DNA of 64,000 bases from the NCBI RefSeq assembly GCF_032380655.1, contig NZ_JAWDIY010000007.1, forward strand, positions 1-64,000. Direction: 5' to 3'. Made by a program: the position numbers and the translations under genes. The notes below the pieces were generated by a model that worked only from the letters and a program-made list of their open reading frames with translations, did not search any database and was not told the DNA's origin. Shown here in pieces: positions 32,400-41,206 of the stretch (position 1 is its first letter; each line of letters begins with the position of its first letter). The DNA is from Diplocloster hominis. Its GTDB lineage: Bacteria; Bacillota; Clostridia; Lachnospirales; Lachnospiraceae.

Positions 32400-34007
32400 A
32401 TGAGAAATAGAAAGAAAAAAAAGCTCCGAGCCGGAATATATGCCCGGCGTACTATTGACAGTGAGACATCAGATTCCATCCAAATGCAGGTTGATGCTTG
32501 TCATAAGTACCTTGATCTGGCCCGCCCTGGTGAGATCGAGTCAATAGTCGTTTACACCGATGAAGGATTCACCCGGCGGAATACGGATCGGCCAGACTGG
32601 GAACGTATGATGTGCGATATCGAGGCTAAAGCATTAGATCTTATCTGCACATACAAAATTGACCGGATCAGCGGAAACATGAGAGACTTTGCTCTGTTTT
32701 ACACAAAAGTTGTCGATGATTTTGATATGCAGCTAATCTCTGTCAGAGAAGGTATAGATTCTTCCCTGCCTCTTATCGGAGAGGTAATGGCATACATTTC
32801 GGCCATGATGTCAACGTACGAAGTAAAGCAAGATTCTATCAGATCATTCGATAATTCCAGAAATCTTGCCGTACATGGTTTCTGGTTTGGTGGAAAGCCG
32901 CCCATTGGTTATACGCTCTTACCAGTAACAGTAAATGGTAAAATTCATAAAATCCTTGAGCCGGCTCCCGAGGATGTTGCATATAAAGAAAATCTGGTAT
33001 CCATTTTCTTGAATAAAAACCTGACTCTTTCAGGTATGGAAGGATATCTAAGGCGTTCGGGAATCAAGACCAGAAACGGAAAGTTTTTTTCTACAACTCA
33101 GATATATGCATTGCTGACTGCACCTCAGTGCGTGGCAAATACACCTGAAATATATGATTATTTTGAAGGATTGGGTTGTGAAATGGAACAACAGTATTCT
33201 TCGCGGGAAAAATGGGATGGAAAACATGGAATAATCGTTTTTGGAAGAACCACAGAGCAAAAGGGGAAGCATAAAGTAAATCCGCCGGAGGATTGGTTAG
33301 TTAGTATCGGACTACACAAGCCCATCATGACTGCTGATATGTATTTACGTATCCGGGAACAGTTAGACTCCCATACTTATGTAAAGACTTGTAGCCATCC
33401 ACCGGAGCTTTTGAAGGGAATACTCCGTTGTAAGTGCGGATCGATCATGAGAGTTAGTTACAAAAAAAAGGTTGATGGATCTTACAGTTCCTGGTACTAC
33501 TGCCTTAGGCGAATGCGTCAAGGGGTTGAATATTGCGAAAGTCGTCAAATTAAAACAATCCTCCTGGATAATGAAGTGCTGAAAATATTCAAACAGATCA
33601 GTGCTGACCCAAAAGCAATAGACAAATATATAAACCAGGATGCAACTCGCAATAGTAAAACATCGGCTTCTAGACTTCGAAATCGAGAGAAGATATTGCA
33701 GGATAAGATTGGGAACCTGGTAGCCGCTCTTTCAAAAAACAGCGAGTCCTCAGCTTCAAAATATATTATTGAAGAAATGGAACACCTAGATCAAGAATTG
33801 AAGGAATGTCGACAACAAATTCTGTTTTCTGCCGCCGAGGAAAGAAAGGCTATTTTCGCCAAAAAGGATATACAGAAAAAACGTGAGGAAATTTGCAGTT
33901 TCATCCAGAACTTTGAACAGTTTACAATGCATGAAAAAAACGAGATAGTACGAAATGTCCTGAAGGAGTGTATTTGGGATGGCGAGGTGCTTAAAATTGT
34001 GCTTTAA
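32400..34007 (+). CDS. Large serine recombinase (integrase) with degenerate catalytic residues
   Basis: 535 residues. Resolvase domain (1-150), recombinase domain (FGGKPPIGYTLLPV, about 165 on), zinc ribbon (LKGILRCKCGSIMRV, then YYCLRR and CESRQ), coiled coil and C-terminal tail: the full large-serine-recombinase layout. Yet YARRT replaces the usual YxRxS, putting Thr18 at the nucleophile position. KIDRISGN replaces KxDRxSRN, losing an active-site Arg, and PLIGE replaces PMGR. Placed at the prophage end against cpaF, as for an integrase. ATG after ACCGGAGGTGCG. Confidence 0.9.
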   Translation: MRNRKKKKLRAGIYARRTIDSETSDSIQMQVDACHKYLDLARPGEIESIVVYTDEGFTRRNTDRPDWERMMCDIEAKALDLICTYKIDRISGNMRDFALFYTKVVDDFDMQLISVREGIDSSLPLIGEVMAYISAMMSTYEVKQDSIRSFDNSRNLAVHGFWFGGKPPIGYTLLPVTVNGKIHKILEPAPEDVAYKENLVSIFLNKNLTLSGMEGYLRRSGIKTRNGKFFSTTQIYALLTAPQCVANTPEIYDYFEGLGCEMEQQYSSREKWDGKHGIIVFGRTTEQKGKHKVNPPEDWLVSIGLHKPIMTADMYLRIREQLDSHTYVKTCSHPPELLKGILRCKCGSIMRVSYKKKVDGSYSSWYYCLRRMRQGVEYCESRQIKTILLDNEVLKIFKQISADPKAIDKYINQDATRNSKTSASRLRNREKILQDKIGNLVAALSKNSESSASKYIIEEMEHLDQELKECRQQILFSAAEERKAIFAKKDIQKKREEICSFIQNFEQFTMHEKNEIVRNVLKECIWDGEVLKIVL

Positions 34008-34050
34008 TTTTCCCTATATCATTCTGCGACCATCTGGTCTCATTCGGAGT
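34008..34050. other. Right prophage-host attachment junction
   Basis: CpaF coding reads normally up to LRMRPD and then departs from the family sequence (GRRMI, stop), where RIIVGEVRG would be expected. The crossover therefore lies within a few bases of 34021-34032. The exact core cannot be given without the other junction. Confidence 0.7.
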
Positions 34051-34826
34051 GCCGCCCGGATGAGATCCCTGATCGTTATTTCATGAATCCCCTCCATATT
34101 TGCGCTTCTCGCCTCCAGCCGCACCAGGTTCTCCGCTCCCTGGATCTGTAATTCCGCGTTGTCCTCAATGACAATCAGTCTTTCATCCGCTGGGATATAA
34201 CTGCTGAGCGCATTCAGAAATGTAGTTTTCCCAGATCCGGTTCCTCCGCTGATGAAGATGTTATAGCCGGCGGCCACCAGATTTTTCAAAAAGCCGGCAG
34301 CCTCTTTTGTGATGGATCTCCATTGGATAAGATCACTCATCGTTATGGCCTTATCCGGGAACCGCCGTATCGTCAAAATCGGTCCGTTGATCGCCACTGG
34401 CGGCAGCACCACATGTACCCTGGCCCCGTTTTCCAGCCTTGCGTCTGCGATCGGATTCGTTTCATTTACCATCCGGTTGGATTTTGCCACAATCTGCTGC
34501 ACCACATCCTCTAACTTCTGACGGGACGCAAATTGTCTTCCCCATTTCGTGATTTTTCCATCTCTTTCGACAAAAATACAATCTGTCCCATTTACCATAA
34601 TCTCCGTCACATTAGGATCGTCTACCAGTTCCTGAAGTACATCCAGCTTTCGGATCGTATGAAATATCTCCCTTCGGATTCCCTCCCGGGCAGACAATGA
34701 TAGATAGGACTCTCTGCCGTATGCGACAATTACTTTGTCGATCAGATCAAGAACCTCCTCATCTTCGTATTCCCTGGACAAGTCCATCTCCGATAATACC
34801 CGCTCTCTCAGAGTCACTGTGTCCAT
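34014..34826 (-). pseudogene. cpaF: cpaF/tadA pilus ATPase, truncated by prophage insertion
   Basis: 270 residues of a protein normally about 430 long. Present: N-terminal helical domain, VTEIMVNGTDCIFVERDGK, Walker A SGGTGSGKTTFLNALS near residue 195, Walker B-like RLIVIEDNAELQ, and the RLEARSANMEG and IRDLIRAALRMRPD segments. Missing: everything after RPD, including the conserved VGEVRG and C-terminal lobe. CpaF powers Tad pilus assembly. It overlaps tadZ by 13 bp. The remaining cpaF part should lie beyond the left prophage end. Confidence 0.92.
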
Positions 34827-35830
34827 ATATTCCCCTCTTTCAAAAGCTCCCGGACATATTCCCCTATTTCACTGTGGGCCAGCTGTTCCGGCGGACATCC
34901 CCTGCTGCTGATCGTCGGAAATACAGGAAAATTCAGTTTTTCAGTTTTCGCCAGTAATTCCCCCTGATCTGCAAGCGTTAACAGTTTTTCGTATTGCTCA
35001 ATTTTCGACGAAGACACCGGATCATCCCGGACCGGCATATAGATCTTTCCACACAGGTTCAATACGTGAAAGAGGTTATCCACACTCAACCCGAAATCAA
35101 TCACAATCTTTTCGTATCCACTGTACAGGATCAGCTCATCCAGAAGATATTCCCATTCCCGATAGGATATTTCTCTTAAATCCATCACTGAGAGCATCGG
35201 AGGAATATAGTCCAGCGATCCGATTTTCTGCATCATACCGGTTATCCGATAAATCAGATTTGGCTTCTCCTGCCTTAAAAAATAAATCAGGTCAGACAGA
35301 TTTTCCTGAAAATCCAGCCCCAAACGTTCCTGGAGGCCGGAGTATTCTTCCAGATTCAAATACAGGGTATGGTATTCCTCCGAAAGGATCTGTCCCAGAG
35401 TAATCGCAAAGGTTGTCTTAAGAGTTCTCCCGACAGGTGAATAAATTCCGATAATCTCAAGTTCTTTTCTGGCTACCGATGGCAGAACCGCATGTTCCGA
35501 CTCCGAATAGCAGGCCATCACTTCCCTTAAGATCCTGCTGGCAGACTGATATTTGTACACGACAGGATATGTTTCTTTTTCCTGCGGATCGCTTCCATCC
35601 GACAACAGGATAAGTTTGCCCTGGGGGATACTCTCCACTTCCGGATTCAGCGAAGTTCCCCCGATCAGCAGAATCTCAACCGCCTGATCATCCGCAAAGA
35701 CTTTCAGCTGTTCCGGATCAGAAAATGCCTGGATCTGAAACGGAAACATGGATTTCTGACTCAGGACATCCGACAGACGGCGCACATAAGACTCCTCAGC
35801 ATCACAAATCGCCAAAATGCTTTTTTTCAA
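34814..35830 (-). CDS. tadZ: TadZ/CpaE-like pilus assembly protein
   Basis: 338 residues. N-terminal receiver-like domain (SILAICDAEESYVRRLSDVL) without a clear phospho-Asp. C-terminal ParA/MinD-like ATPase with a divergent P-loop (GIYSPVGRTLKTTFAI, about 128-143) and VIDFGLSVDNLFHVLN as the Walker B part. TadZ localises the Tad secretion machine at the cell pole. Translationally coupled to cpaF. The divergent P-loop suggests weak or absent ATP hydrolysis. Confidence 0.82.
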   Translation of the reverse strand: MKKSILAICDAEESYVRRLSDVLSQKSMFPFQIQAFSDPEQLKVFADDQAVEILLIGGTSLNPEVESIPQGKLILLSDGSDPQEKETYPVVYKYQSASRILREVMACYSESEHAVLPSVARKELEIIGIYSPVGRTLKTTFAITLGQILSEEYHTLYLNLEEYSGLQERLGLDFQENLSDLIYFLRQEKPNLIYRITGMMQKIGSLDYIPPMLSVMDLREISYREWEYLLDELILYSGYEKIVIDFGLSVDNLFHVLNLCGKIYMPVRDDPVSSSKIEQYEKLLTLADQGELLAKTEKLNFPVFPTISSRGCPPEQLAHSEIGEYVRELLKEGNIWTQ

Positions 35831-35984
35831 TTAATTTCCCTCCATAAGATTTTCAATCCAAAGAAAAACGTTCCTCCTTCTGTCTAAATAATAAAAAATG
35901 GAAATCCGGTCCGAATCAGACCTTAAAGATAATAAAGCTTGTCTGCCTCTGGAACGAAGCAGCCGAAACATGTTTCTTGAATGA

Positions 35985-36013
35985 ATTATATAGCAGTTCA
36001 ATTGTGATGTCCA
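35985..36013 (-). promoter_or_regulatory. Promoter of the tadZ-cpaF operon
   Basis: -35 TGGACA (36008-36013), 17-base spacer, -10 TATAAT (35985-35990). Start would be about 150 bases before tadZ, leaving a leader with a small GGTC...GACC palindrome near 35915. No convincing gene in the leader. Confidence 0.6.
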
Positions 36014-36024
36014 TTGTAAAAATA

Positions 36025-36300
36025 TCACAAAATTTGAACTGCCATAATTCCATAAAGTAACGCAAATCCAGGTATGCCGAGGCCTCCGACTGTCAAAAGG
36101 CTGGCCGGATTTAATCCCACGGCAATCGCAATATTTTGTGCCGCCAGAAACTGATTCACAAAATATATGCCGATAACCCCCATAACCATCCGCAGCAGAA
36201 AATTAACCAAAATCTCCGTGTTTTTCCGGAACATCACGATCACCAGTACAACACCACAAGCTCCCAGAATCCACCATAGTCCCTGCATCATATCCATATT
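36025..36300 (-). CDS. bofA: BofA-family protein (pro-sigmaK processing inhibitor)
   Basis: 91 residues from MDMMQGLWW. Two to three membrane helices (WWILGACGVVLVIVMF; FLLRMVMGVIGIYFVN) and the BofA signature NPASLLTVGGLGIPGFALLYG at the C-terminus. In Bacillus, BofA holds back the SpoIVFB protease during sporulation. The longer in-frame reading to 36453 runs through a repeated leader element and is rejected. Ends 12 bp upstream of the tadZ promoter. Confidence 0.85.
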   Translation of the reverse strand, partial: NMDMMQGLWWILGACGVVLVIVMFRKNTEILVNFLLRMVMGVIGIYFVNQFLAAQNIAIAVGLNPASLLTVGGLGIPGFALLYGIMAVQIL

Positions 36301-36369
36301 TGTCACCAGGCTTGTAAATCTTCTTATTCCATATATATCACCTAACACCCGGAAATATTCTGATTTTTT

Positions 36370-36475
36370 ATCGCTATGAGCACTTAGTGCCTGTATTCTA
36401 ATGCACTTACGTGCGATGCATGAAAAATAGTCAGCAAGGTTTTTTACGAGCACTGCTATTTTTAAGTATAGATTT
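36370..36475 (-). repeat. Dispersed leader element, copy 1 (upstream of bofA)
   Basis: On the minus strand it reads ATAGCAGTGCTCGTA, then ACCTTGCTGACTATTTT, TCATGCATCG, a variable hairpin and CATAGCGATAAAAA. The same order of blocks occurs at 51549-51640 before another minus-strand gene. Variable sequence lies only in the hairpin arms. Confidence 0.6.
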
Positions 36476-36546
36476 TCTATTTTTGACTATAATTAGTAAA
36501 AAGAGACTGTTGTAATTTTCCAGTATAAGAGAAAGTAGGGATTTGA

Positions 36547-36762
36547 TTGAAAAACATTTTCAAAAAAGATGCGCCCGATAAAAGCCAGCTTCTGTACGAT
36601 ATTGACAAAACCAAGAACGCATTGGATACCGCCTATTCAAACTTTGAAAATGTAGTGGACCCTGATTTAATAGACTGTTACATTTATGAGGTGAATGCGG
36701 TACAGAAACGCTACAAATTTCTTCTGGATCAGGCCAGACGGCTTGAATTACAGGAATTGTAG
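36547..36762 (+). CDS. YaaL/DUF2508-like protein
   Basis: 71 residues, TTG start at 36547 with GTAGGGA upstream. Helical, YDIDKTKNALDTAYSNFENV then DPDLIDCYIYEVNAVQKRY, the DUF2508 (YaaL) pattern. In Bacillus yaaL precedes bofA in one operon; here it is divergent from bofA, about 250 bp apart. Function unknown. Confidence 0.8.
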   Translation: MKNIFKKDAPDKSQLLYDIDKTKNALDTAYSNFENVVDPDLIDCYIYEVNAVQKRYKFLLDQARRLELQEL

Positions 36763-36825
36763 ATCTTATCCGGTTTATACAGAATCACCGGCCTGTTTTA
36801 TAACCCATTAATTTCAGAATGTAAT

Positions 36826-36875
36826 ATACGCAGCACGGCTTTTAGTATTCACAAGGCCCTGCTGCGTATTAATTT
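36826..36875 (+). terminator. Terminator after the YaaL-like gene
   Basis: ATACGCAGCA-C-GGC (36826-36839) pairs with GCC-C-TGCTGCGTAT (36856-36869), followed by TAATTTT. 13 paired bases with one mismatch. Confidence 0.75.
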
Positions 36876-37003
36876 TCTCTAATCTATATACTTTGAGGCT
36901 ATATAACAGCCCTTTCCTGTGATGCACAGAAAAGAGTTTCGCTTACGATACTCTCCGCCTGCGGCGAGCCGCCTAAGACAGCTGTCGGTATTATCCCCGG
37001 CAC

Positions 37004-38356
37004 CTACCCGATACATAAAACTGCACTGCTGTTTGCCTCCAGCCGCACTTTCCATGTACCGCTTTCCAAGGATACCTGCCCGCCCCGCACAGCATCTATA
37101 CCAAAGGCAGCTGTTATCGGAATCGGTACGGATATTTCCGCGTCCTGCTCATCATTGTTTACTGCGATCAATACGGCTTTGTCATCTAAGATCCTGGCGA
37201 ATGCGTACTGCCGGTTCGTTAAGACCAATTCCTTATAAATCCCATAAGAGAGCGCACGGTTTTCTTTTTTCATACGCCCAAGAGTGCGGATCCATTCCTC
37301 CAGCCCGTCTGCAGGAGCATTCCCCTTTATTTCCTCCAAATCCAGCCGGGGCCTGAGCGGATCATCATTCCCTCCCTCTTTTTTTCCCTCGATTCCCCAT
37401 TCGGAACCATAGTAGATGGAAGGAACACCCGGCAGCGTGTATAAAAGTGTGTAGACAGGATTCAAATTCTCTTTTACCGTGAGCTTACTGGCCAGGCGGT
37501 CCACATCGTGATTGTCCACGAAAGAGTACAGCTTTGTATTCCGGTAAATCCCTCCGTTCTGGTCAAATTCGCGGCGGATCGTATGAGCGATTTCAAAATA
37601 GTTATGATCGTTATGCCCGGAATACAGCCCTTTATGGAGCTCATAATTAGTCACCGAATGCAGTGTTTCCGGGTTCGCCCAGCGGCTGTAATCCCCATGG
37701 ATCACTTCTCCCATCAGCCAAAAATCTTCTTTTTCGGCTGAGGTTCTTCTGCGCATCTCTTTCATAAAATCAAAATTCAGGCAGTCCGCACAGTCCAGAC
37801 GGATACCGTCAATGTCAAAGTCCGCGATCCATTCATGAATAACCTCATACAGATAATTACGCACTTCCTCATTGTCCAGATTCAAATTGGCCAACTCGTA
37901 ACAGCCTCTCCAGGCCGCGTAAGAAAAGCCGTCATGATACGGTGTATTCCCACCAAAATTCAGGTCGCGGTACCAATATCGGTATTGGGAATTTTCACGA
38001 TTCTGACGGATATCCTGAAAAGCAAAAAAATCCCGTCCTGTATGATTGAATACACCGTCCACCACAACCTTAACTCCCAGTTCATGGCAGGCTGCAACAA
38101 ACTGGCGGAAGTCGTCATTGTCTCCCAGACGCCTGTCCACTTTTTTATAATCAATCGTATCGTAACCGTGTGTGGATGCTTCAAAGAGCGGACCTATATA
38201 AACCGCAGTACAGTTAAGCTCTTTTATATGATTCATCCAGGAGGAAAGCTCACGCATCCGGTGAACCACTTCTCCTCCTTCATTTACTCTGGGCGCTCCC
38301 AGCAGCCCCAACGGGTATATATGATAAAATATTGCCTCTTCATACCAGACTGACAT
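37004..38356 (-). CDS. GH13-family alpha-glucosidase/amylase-type enzyme (cytoplasmic)
   Basis: 450 residues, no signal peptide. (beta/alpha)8 barrel with the four GH13 regions: DGVFNHTG (about 99-106), GIRLDCAD with the Asp nucleophile (about 185-192), GEVIHG with the acid/base Glu (about 216-221), and FVDNHDVDR (about 276-284). A short beta-sandwich ends the protein. Probably works on short alpha-glucans or maltodextrins inside the cell; the exact bond is uncertain. 20 bp after the TPR-AAA gene, likely co-transcribed. Confidence 0.88.
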   Translation of the reverse strand: MSVWYEEAIFYHIYPLGLLGAPRVNEGGEVVHRMRELSSWMNHIKELNCTAVYIGPLFEASTHGYDTIDYKKVDRRLGDNDDFRQFVAACHELGVKVVVDGVFNHTGRDFFAFQDIRQNRENSQYRYWYRDLNFGGNTPYHDGFSYAAWRGCYELANLNLDNEEVRNYLYEVIHEWIADFDIDGIRLDCADCLNFDFMKEMRRRTSAEKEDFWLMGEVIHGDYSRWANPETLHSVTNYELHKGLYSGHNDHNYFEIAHTIRREFDQNGGIYRNTKLYSFVDNHDVDRLASKLTVKENLNPVYTLLYTLPGVPSIYYGSEWGIEGKKEGGNDDPLRPRLDLEEIKGNAPADGLEEWIRTLGRMKKENRALSYGIYKELVLTNRQYAFARILDDKAVLIAVNNDEQDAEISVPIPITAAFGIDAVRGGQVSLESGTWKVRLEANSSAVLCIG

Positions 38357-38375
38357 TGATTTCCTCCTGCTGCTT

Positions 38376-40925
38376 CTATGATTCTTCTTCGAAATGCTTT
38401 TCTTTCAGAATGACTCTTTTCTCGTCATCATATCTCTTATTTCCGGCCAGGAATTTTCCGATTGAGAATTTGGCTTCTCTGTCAGTGGCCCGGTCCACCA
38501 GCTCCTTCACTTCTGCTACGGTCACATTATGGTCATCGGTCTGCCGGTTCCCGATCTCATTATACAGCGCCAGAATGCCCATTTCTTCAATGGAATAACC
38601 GATCTCATTGGCATAGTGTCTCGCAAACTCTATGAGCTCATCGTTATTAAATACCGGAATTTCAATGGTAGATATAAATTTTCTGGCAAACACCGGATTC
38701 TTCACCAGGCACTGATAAAGATCTTCCTTACTGTCTTCCAGCACGATCAAAGACTCCTCTGTCATGGAACACATCCACCTGTCCAGGTCATTGACTGTCT
38801 TCTCCGACATGGAGCCGGCCTGTTCGATGACCAGGGCTCCGCCGCGGATTTTTTTCATCACGTCCGCCACTTTTTTATTGTTCAATGACTTTGCCGTGAT
38901 CTTCCCTACTTTGGCATCCTTCTTATTTTTGACCTGATAGATCGCTTTCACTACATCGATGGCGAGAACCGTCTTGCCTGTACCATGTTCACCGGTAATC
39001 AGAATATTTCCAGTTATCGAGGTGCCGTTTCTCTTCTTGCAGTTCCGCTCATTTTCCAGTACGGTTTCCAGCTGCTGCCGCATACCTCTTACTGGTATAA
39101 AATAGTTAAAAATGTCATGGTATTCTTTTGGCAGCGGTTTTAAGGCCAGTGGTTCTCTTACCTGTTTCATCTCCAGCTGCGCTCTCGCTTCCGTCTCCAC
39201 CAGGGCCTCTATATCATCCGGTATGCTGTCTTCGATCTTCTCCTCCAAATCGTTTGCCGCATCGTCGTTCTCTTCCGGCAAAACGTCAAACCCGGGTTCC
39301 GCGCTCCCATCTTCCGTGCTATCCGCAGCATCCGCTAATTCCTGTTCCAGATCTTCGATGTCATCTGCTTTCTGTCTTTGGAGGAACTCTTCCTGATCCG
39401 GCTCATATTTTTCCAGCAGACTCTTCACATCATCCGGGATCTGAACCTGATAATCCTCATTGAGCATCTGGTCTATCTTCTCTTTTGACTCTTTGATCGC
39501 CGCGTGGGCCTGAAGCACAATGTCTTCGGACGCTTTCTCAAAGCGTTCACCCATGATCTCCTTTAAGTTATTGGCCAGTTCTTCCTCCAGCGCTTCCTCA
39601 TCCAGCTTAGCGCTATCCGCTGATTTAAACGGATCAAACGCATGATGAACAACCGGCTCGGTCAATTCGTAATCCGGTTCCAGATCTATCTTCTTTTTCA
39701 TGCGTTTTTTGCTGGCGGCCATCTCCACACGGCTTCTCCTGGGTAATGTCCGAAATGGATCGCTGGGAAGTCCCTCTGGCTTAGCGATAATATCCTGTGC
39801 AGCAGAATTCTCATGGCTGACAACCTGATCTTGATATGCAGTATCTGAAAAATCATCTGATACTTCCGTTGTATCCCCCTGGGAGATATTTTCGGACAGC
39901 TGTTCCTCTGGAGAATACTGCTCTTCCAATATATCGTTTTCCGCATCTGCCACTTCATCTATGTCAGTTATTTCTTCCTGATCCGCTACTTCTTCTATGT
40001 CAGTTATTTCTTCCTTACCTGTTACTTCTTCTGTATCTGTTATTTCTTCTGCTTCCGTCACTTCATCCGCAGCTCTATATTCAGATCTCACTAACGCTTC
40101 TAACTGTTCCACCCTCTGCGCATCCGCCTGCGCTTTAAAACGCTGCACTTCAGCGGCCAGATCCGGCAGTTCTATTTCTGGCTCATCAGCCGCTTCTTTT
40201 TTCTTTTTCTTCAAGAGCTGGAACTTTTGTGCCGGGATATCTTCCTCCGGGGCCAATTCTTCCCCGGGATCGTCCATAGACGGCTCCTGCACGGGGGCCG
40301 GAGCATTTTGAGATATCAAAGCCGCTTCATATTTTTCCTGCTGCAAAGGGGTCAGCGGTTTGAACATCTTCTTTAATTCCATGGCTTTTGTCACGAATTC
40401 CCCTTCGCTAAACCATAAAATCAGTTCATCACACTCTTCCACACACTTCTGTGTCATTCCCGCAGAAGCATAGAGCCTTGCCAGTTCAAAGACCCATTTT
40501 TCATCGTATTCATGCCGTTTATAGTCTTCCAGAATCTTAATCTGATCTTCAATCGCAGACCCTCTGGCCTGATATATCCTGTATTTTAAGATAAACCGGT
40601 CGGTATCATTGGGCGCCAGCTGCACAAACTCCTGAAAATAATCGATCGCTTGATCAATCTCCCCCAGCTTAACACTGAGCTCGGAAAGCCGGTATACGAT
40701 TCGACGGCTGGATGGGGAATAATCATAGGCTTGTAGCAGAAGCTCACGTGCTTCTTCATATTGTCCGTTTTTTCTGTAAATCTCACTTGCCAGACAAAGC
40801 ATGCGGGCATTCTTAACTCTTGTCCAATCTACGGTTTCTGCTATTTCCAAAGCGGACGTATAGTCCTTTAACTCTATTAATTTATTTATTTTTCCAACTT
40901 TTATTCGGTATTCGTTTTTATCCAA
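38376..40925 (-). CDS. TPR-AAA protein with acidic linker
   Basis: About 849 residues. I favour the TTG at 40925, six bases after AGAGGTGA; a GTG at 40934 is possible. Residues 1-200 are TPR-like helices (ASEIYRKNGQYEEARELLLQA, LSVKLGEIDQAIDYFQEFV). A 350-residue acidic disordered linker with repeats of ITD(I/T)EEV follows. The C-terminal 250 residues are an AAA domain: Walker A ITGEHGTGKTVLAI, Walker B-like GALVIEQAG with Glu-Gln in place of Asp-Glu. Role unknown; perhaps a scaffold recruiting the GH13 enzyme or envelope proteins. Confidence 0.7.
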   Translation of the reverse strand: MDKNEYRIKVGKINKLIELKDYTSALEIAETVDWTRVKNARMLCLASEIYRKNGQYEEARELLLQAYDYSPSSRRIVYRLSELSVKLGEIDQAIDYFQEFVQLAPNDTDRFILKYRIYQARGSAIEDQIKILEDYKRHEYDEKWVFELARLYASAGMTQKCVEECDELILWFSEGEFVTKAMELKKMFKPLTPLQQEKYEAALISQNAPAPVQEPSMDDPGEELAPEEDIPAQKFQLLKKKKKEAADEPEIELPDLAAEVQRFKAQADAQRVEQLEALVRSEYRAADEVTEAEEITDTEEVTGKEEITDIEEVADQEEITDIDEVADAENDILEEQYSPEEQLSENISQGDTTEVSDDFSDTAYQDQVVSHENSAAQDIIAKPEGLPSDPFRTLPRRSRVEMAASKKRMKKKIDLEPDYELTEPVVHHAFDPFKSADSAKLDEEALEEELANNLKEIMGERFEKASEDIVLQAHAAIKESKEKIDQMLNEDYQVQIPDDVKSLLEKYEPDQEEFLQRQKADDIEDLEQELADAADSTEDGSAEPGFDVLPEENDDAANDLEEKIEDSIPDDIEALVETEARAQLEMKQVREPLALKPLPKEYHDIFNYFIPVRGMRQQLETVLENERNCKKRNGTSITGNILITGEHGTGKTVLAIDVVKAIYQVKNKKDAKVGKITAKSLNNKKVADVMKKIRGGALVIEQAGSMSEKTVNDLDRWMCSMTEESLIVLEDSKEDLYQCLVKNPVFARKFISTIEIPVFNNDELIEFARHYANEIGYSIEEMGILALYNEIGNRQTDDHNVTVAEVKELVDRATDREAKFSIGKFLAGNKRYDDEKRVILKEKHFEEES

Positions 40926-40960
40926 CTGAATCACCTCTGCCGATTTTGCCTATTGTTTTT

Positions 40961-40990
40961 AGTTTATCATACTCGTTACGGGCTTGTCAA
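40961..40990 (-). promoter_or_regulatory. Promoter of the TPR-AAA/GH13 operon
   Basis: -35 TTGACA (40985-40990), 18-base spacer, -10 TAAACT (40961-40966), about 30 bases before the gene start. Confidence 0.55.
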
Positions 40991-41168
40991 AATATTGAAT
41001 AGGAAAATCCAGGTGTATTGAGCTTCATTTCACAGATCTGGGATGGTCTGAAGAGGGGCTGCTCCTTCTTTTCCCTGCATGGTGCAGGATGAATGGGGAA
41101 GTTATAGGAATGAACTGGTAAATTTTGTTATTTCATAGGTCTTTAACATCCTTGCCCCTCCATAAATT

Positions 41169-41206
41169 AAAATAGCCGTTATAGGTTTTCCTGTAACGGC
41201 TATTTT
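41169..41206. terminator. Strong bidirectional terminator
   Basis: AAAATAGCCGTTATAGG (41169-41185), loop TTTT, CCTGTAACGGCTATTTT (41190-41206): 17 pairs including one G-U, with A and T runs at both ends so it works on either strand. On the minus strand it ends the long RNA candidate. Confidence 0.85.

Larger units (their letters stand above)
1..34020. mobile_element. Temperate siphophage prophage, right-hand part, inserted in cpaF
   Basis: A continuous phage genome: structural, packaging, regulatory, replication and immunity modules in standard order on the minus strand, and a serine integrase at the right end. The right boundary is placed just after the integrase stop, where host cpaF sequence begins; the exact crossover base cannot be set without the left junction. 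The left end, lysis genes and the rest of cpaF lie outside the window. The structural set (P27 TerS, Terminase_1 TerL, HK97 portal, ClpP-like protease, phi13-type tail tube) indicates a long-tailed phage with a non-contractile tail. Confidence 0.95.

Noticed and set aside
35831..36028. 65-codon minus-strand frame before tadZ
   Set aside because: It begins at or before the promoter boxes, has no ribosome site and no protein-like features; treated as leader.
39950..40070. CRISPR-like regular repeats
   Set aside because: These are in-frame acidic coding repeats of the TPR-AAA gene; no spacers and no cas genes in the window.
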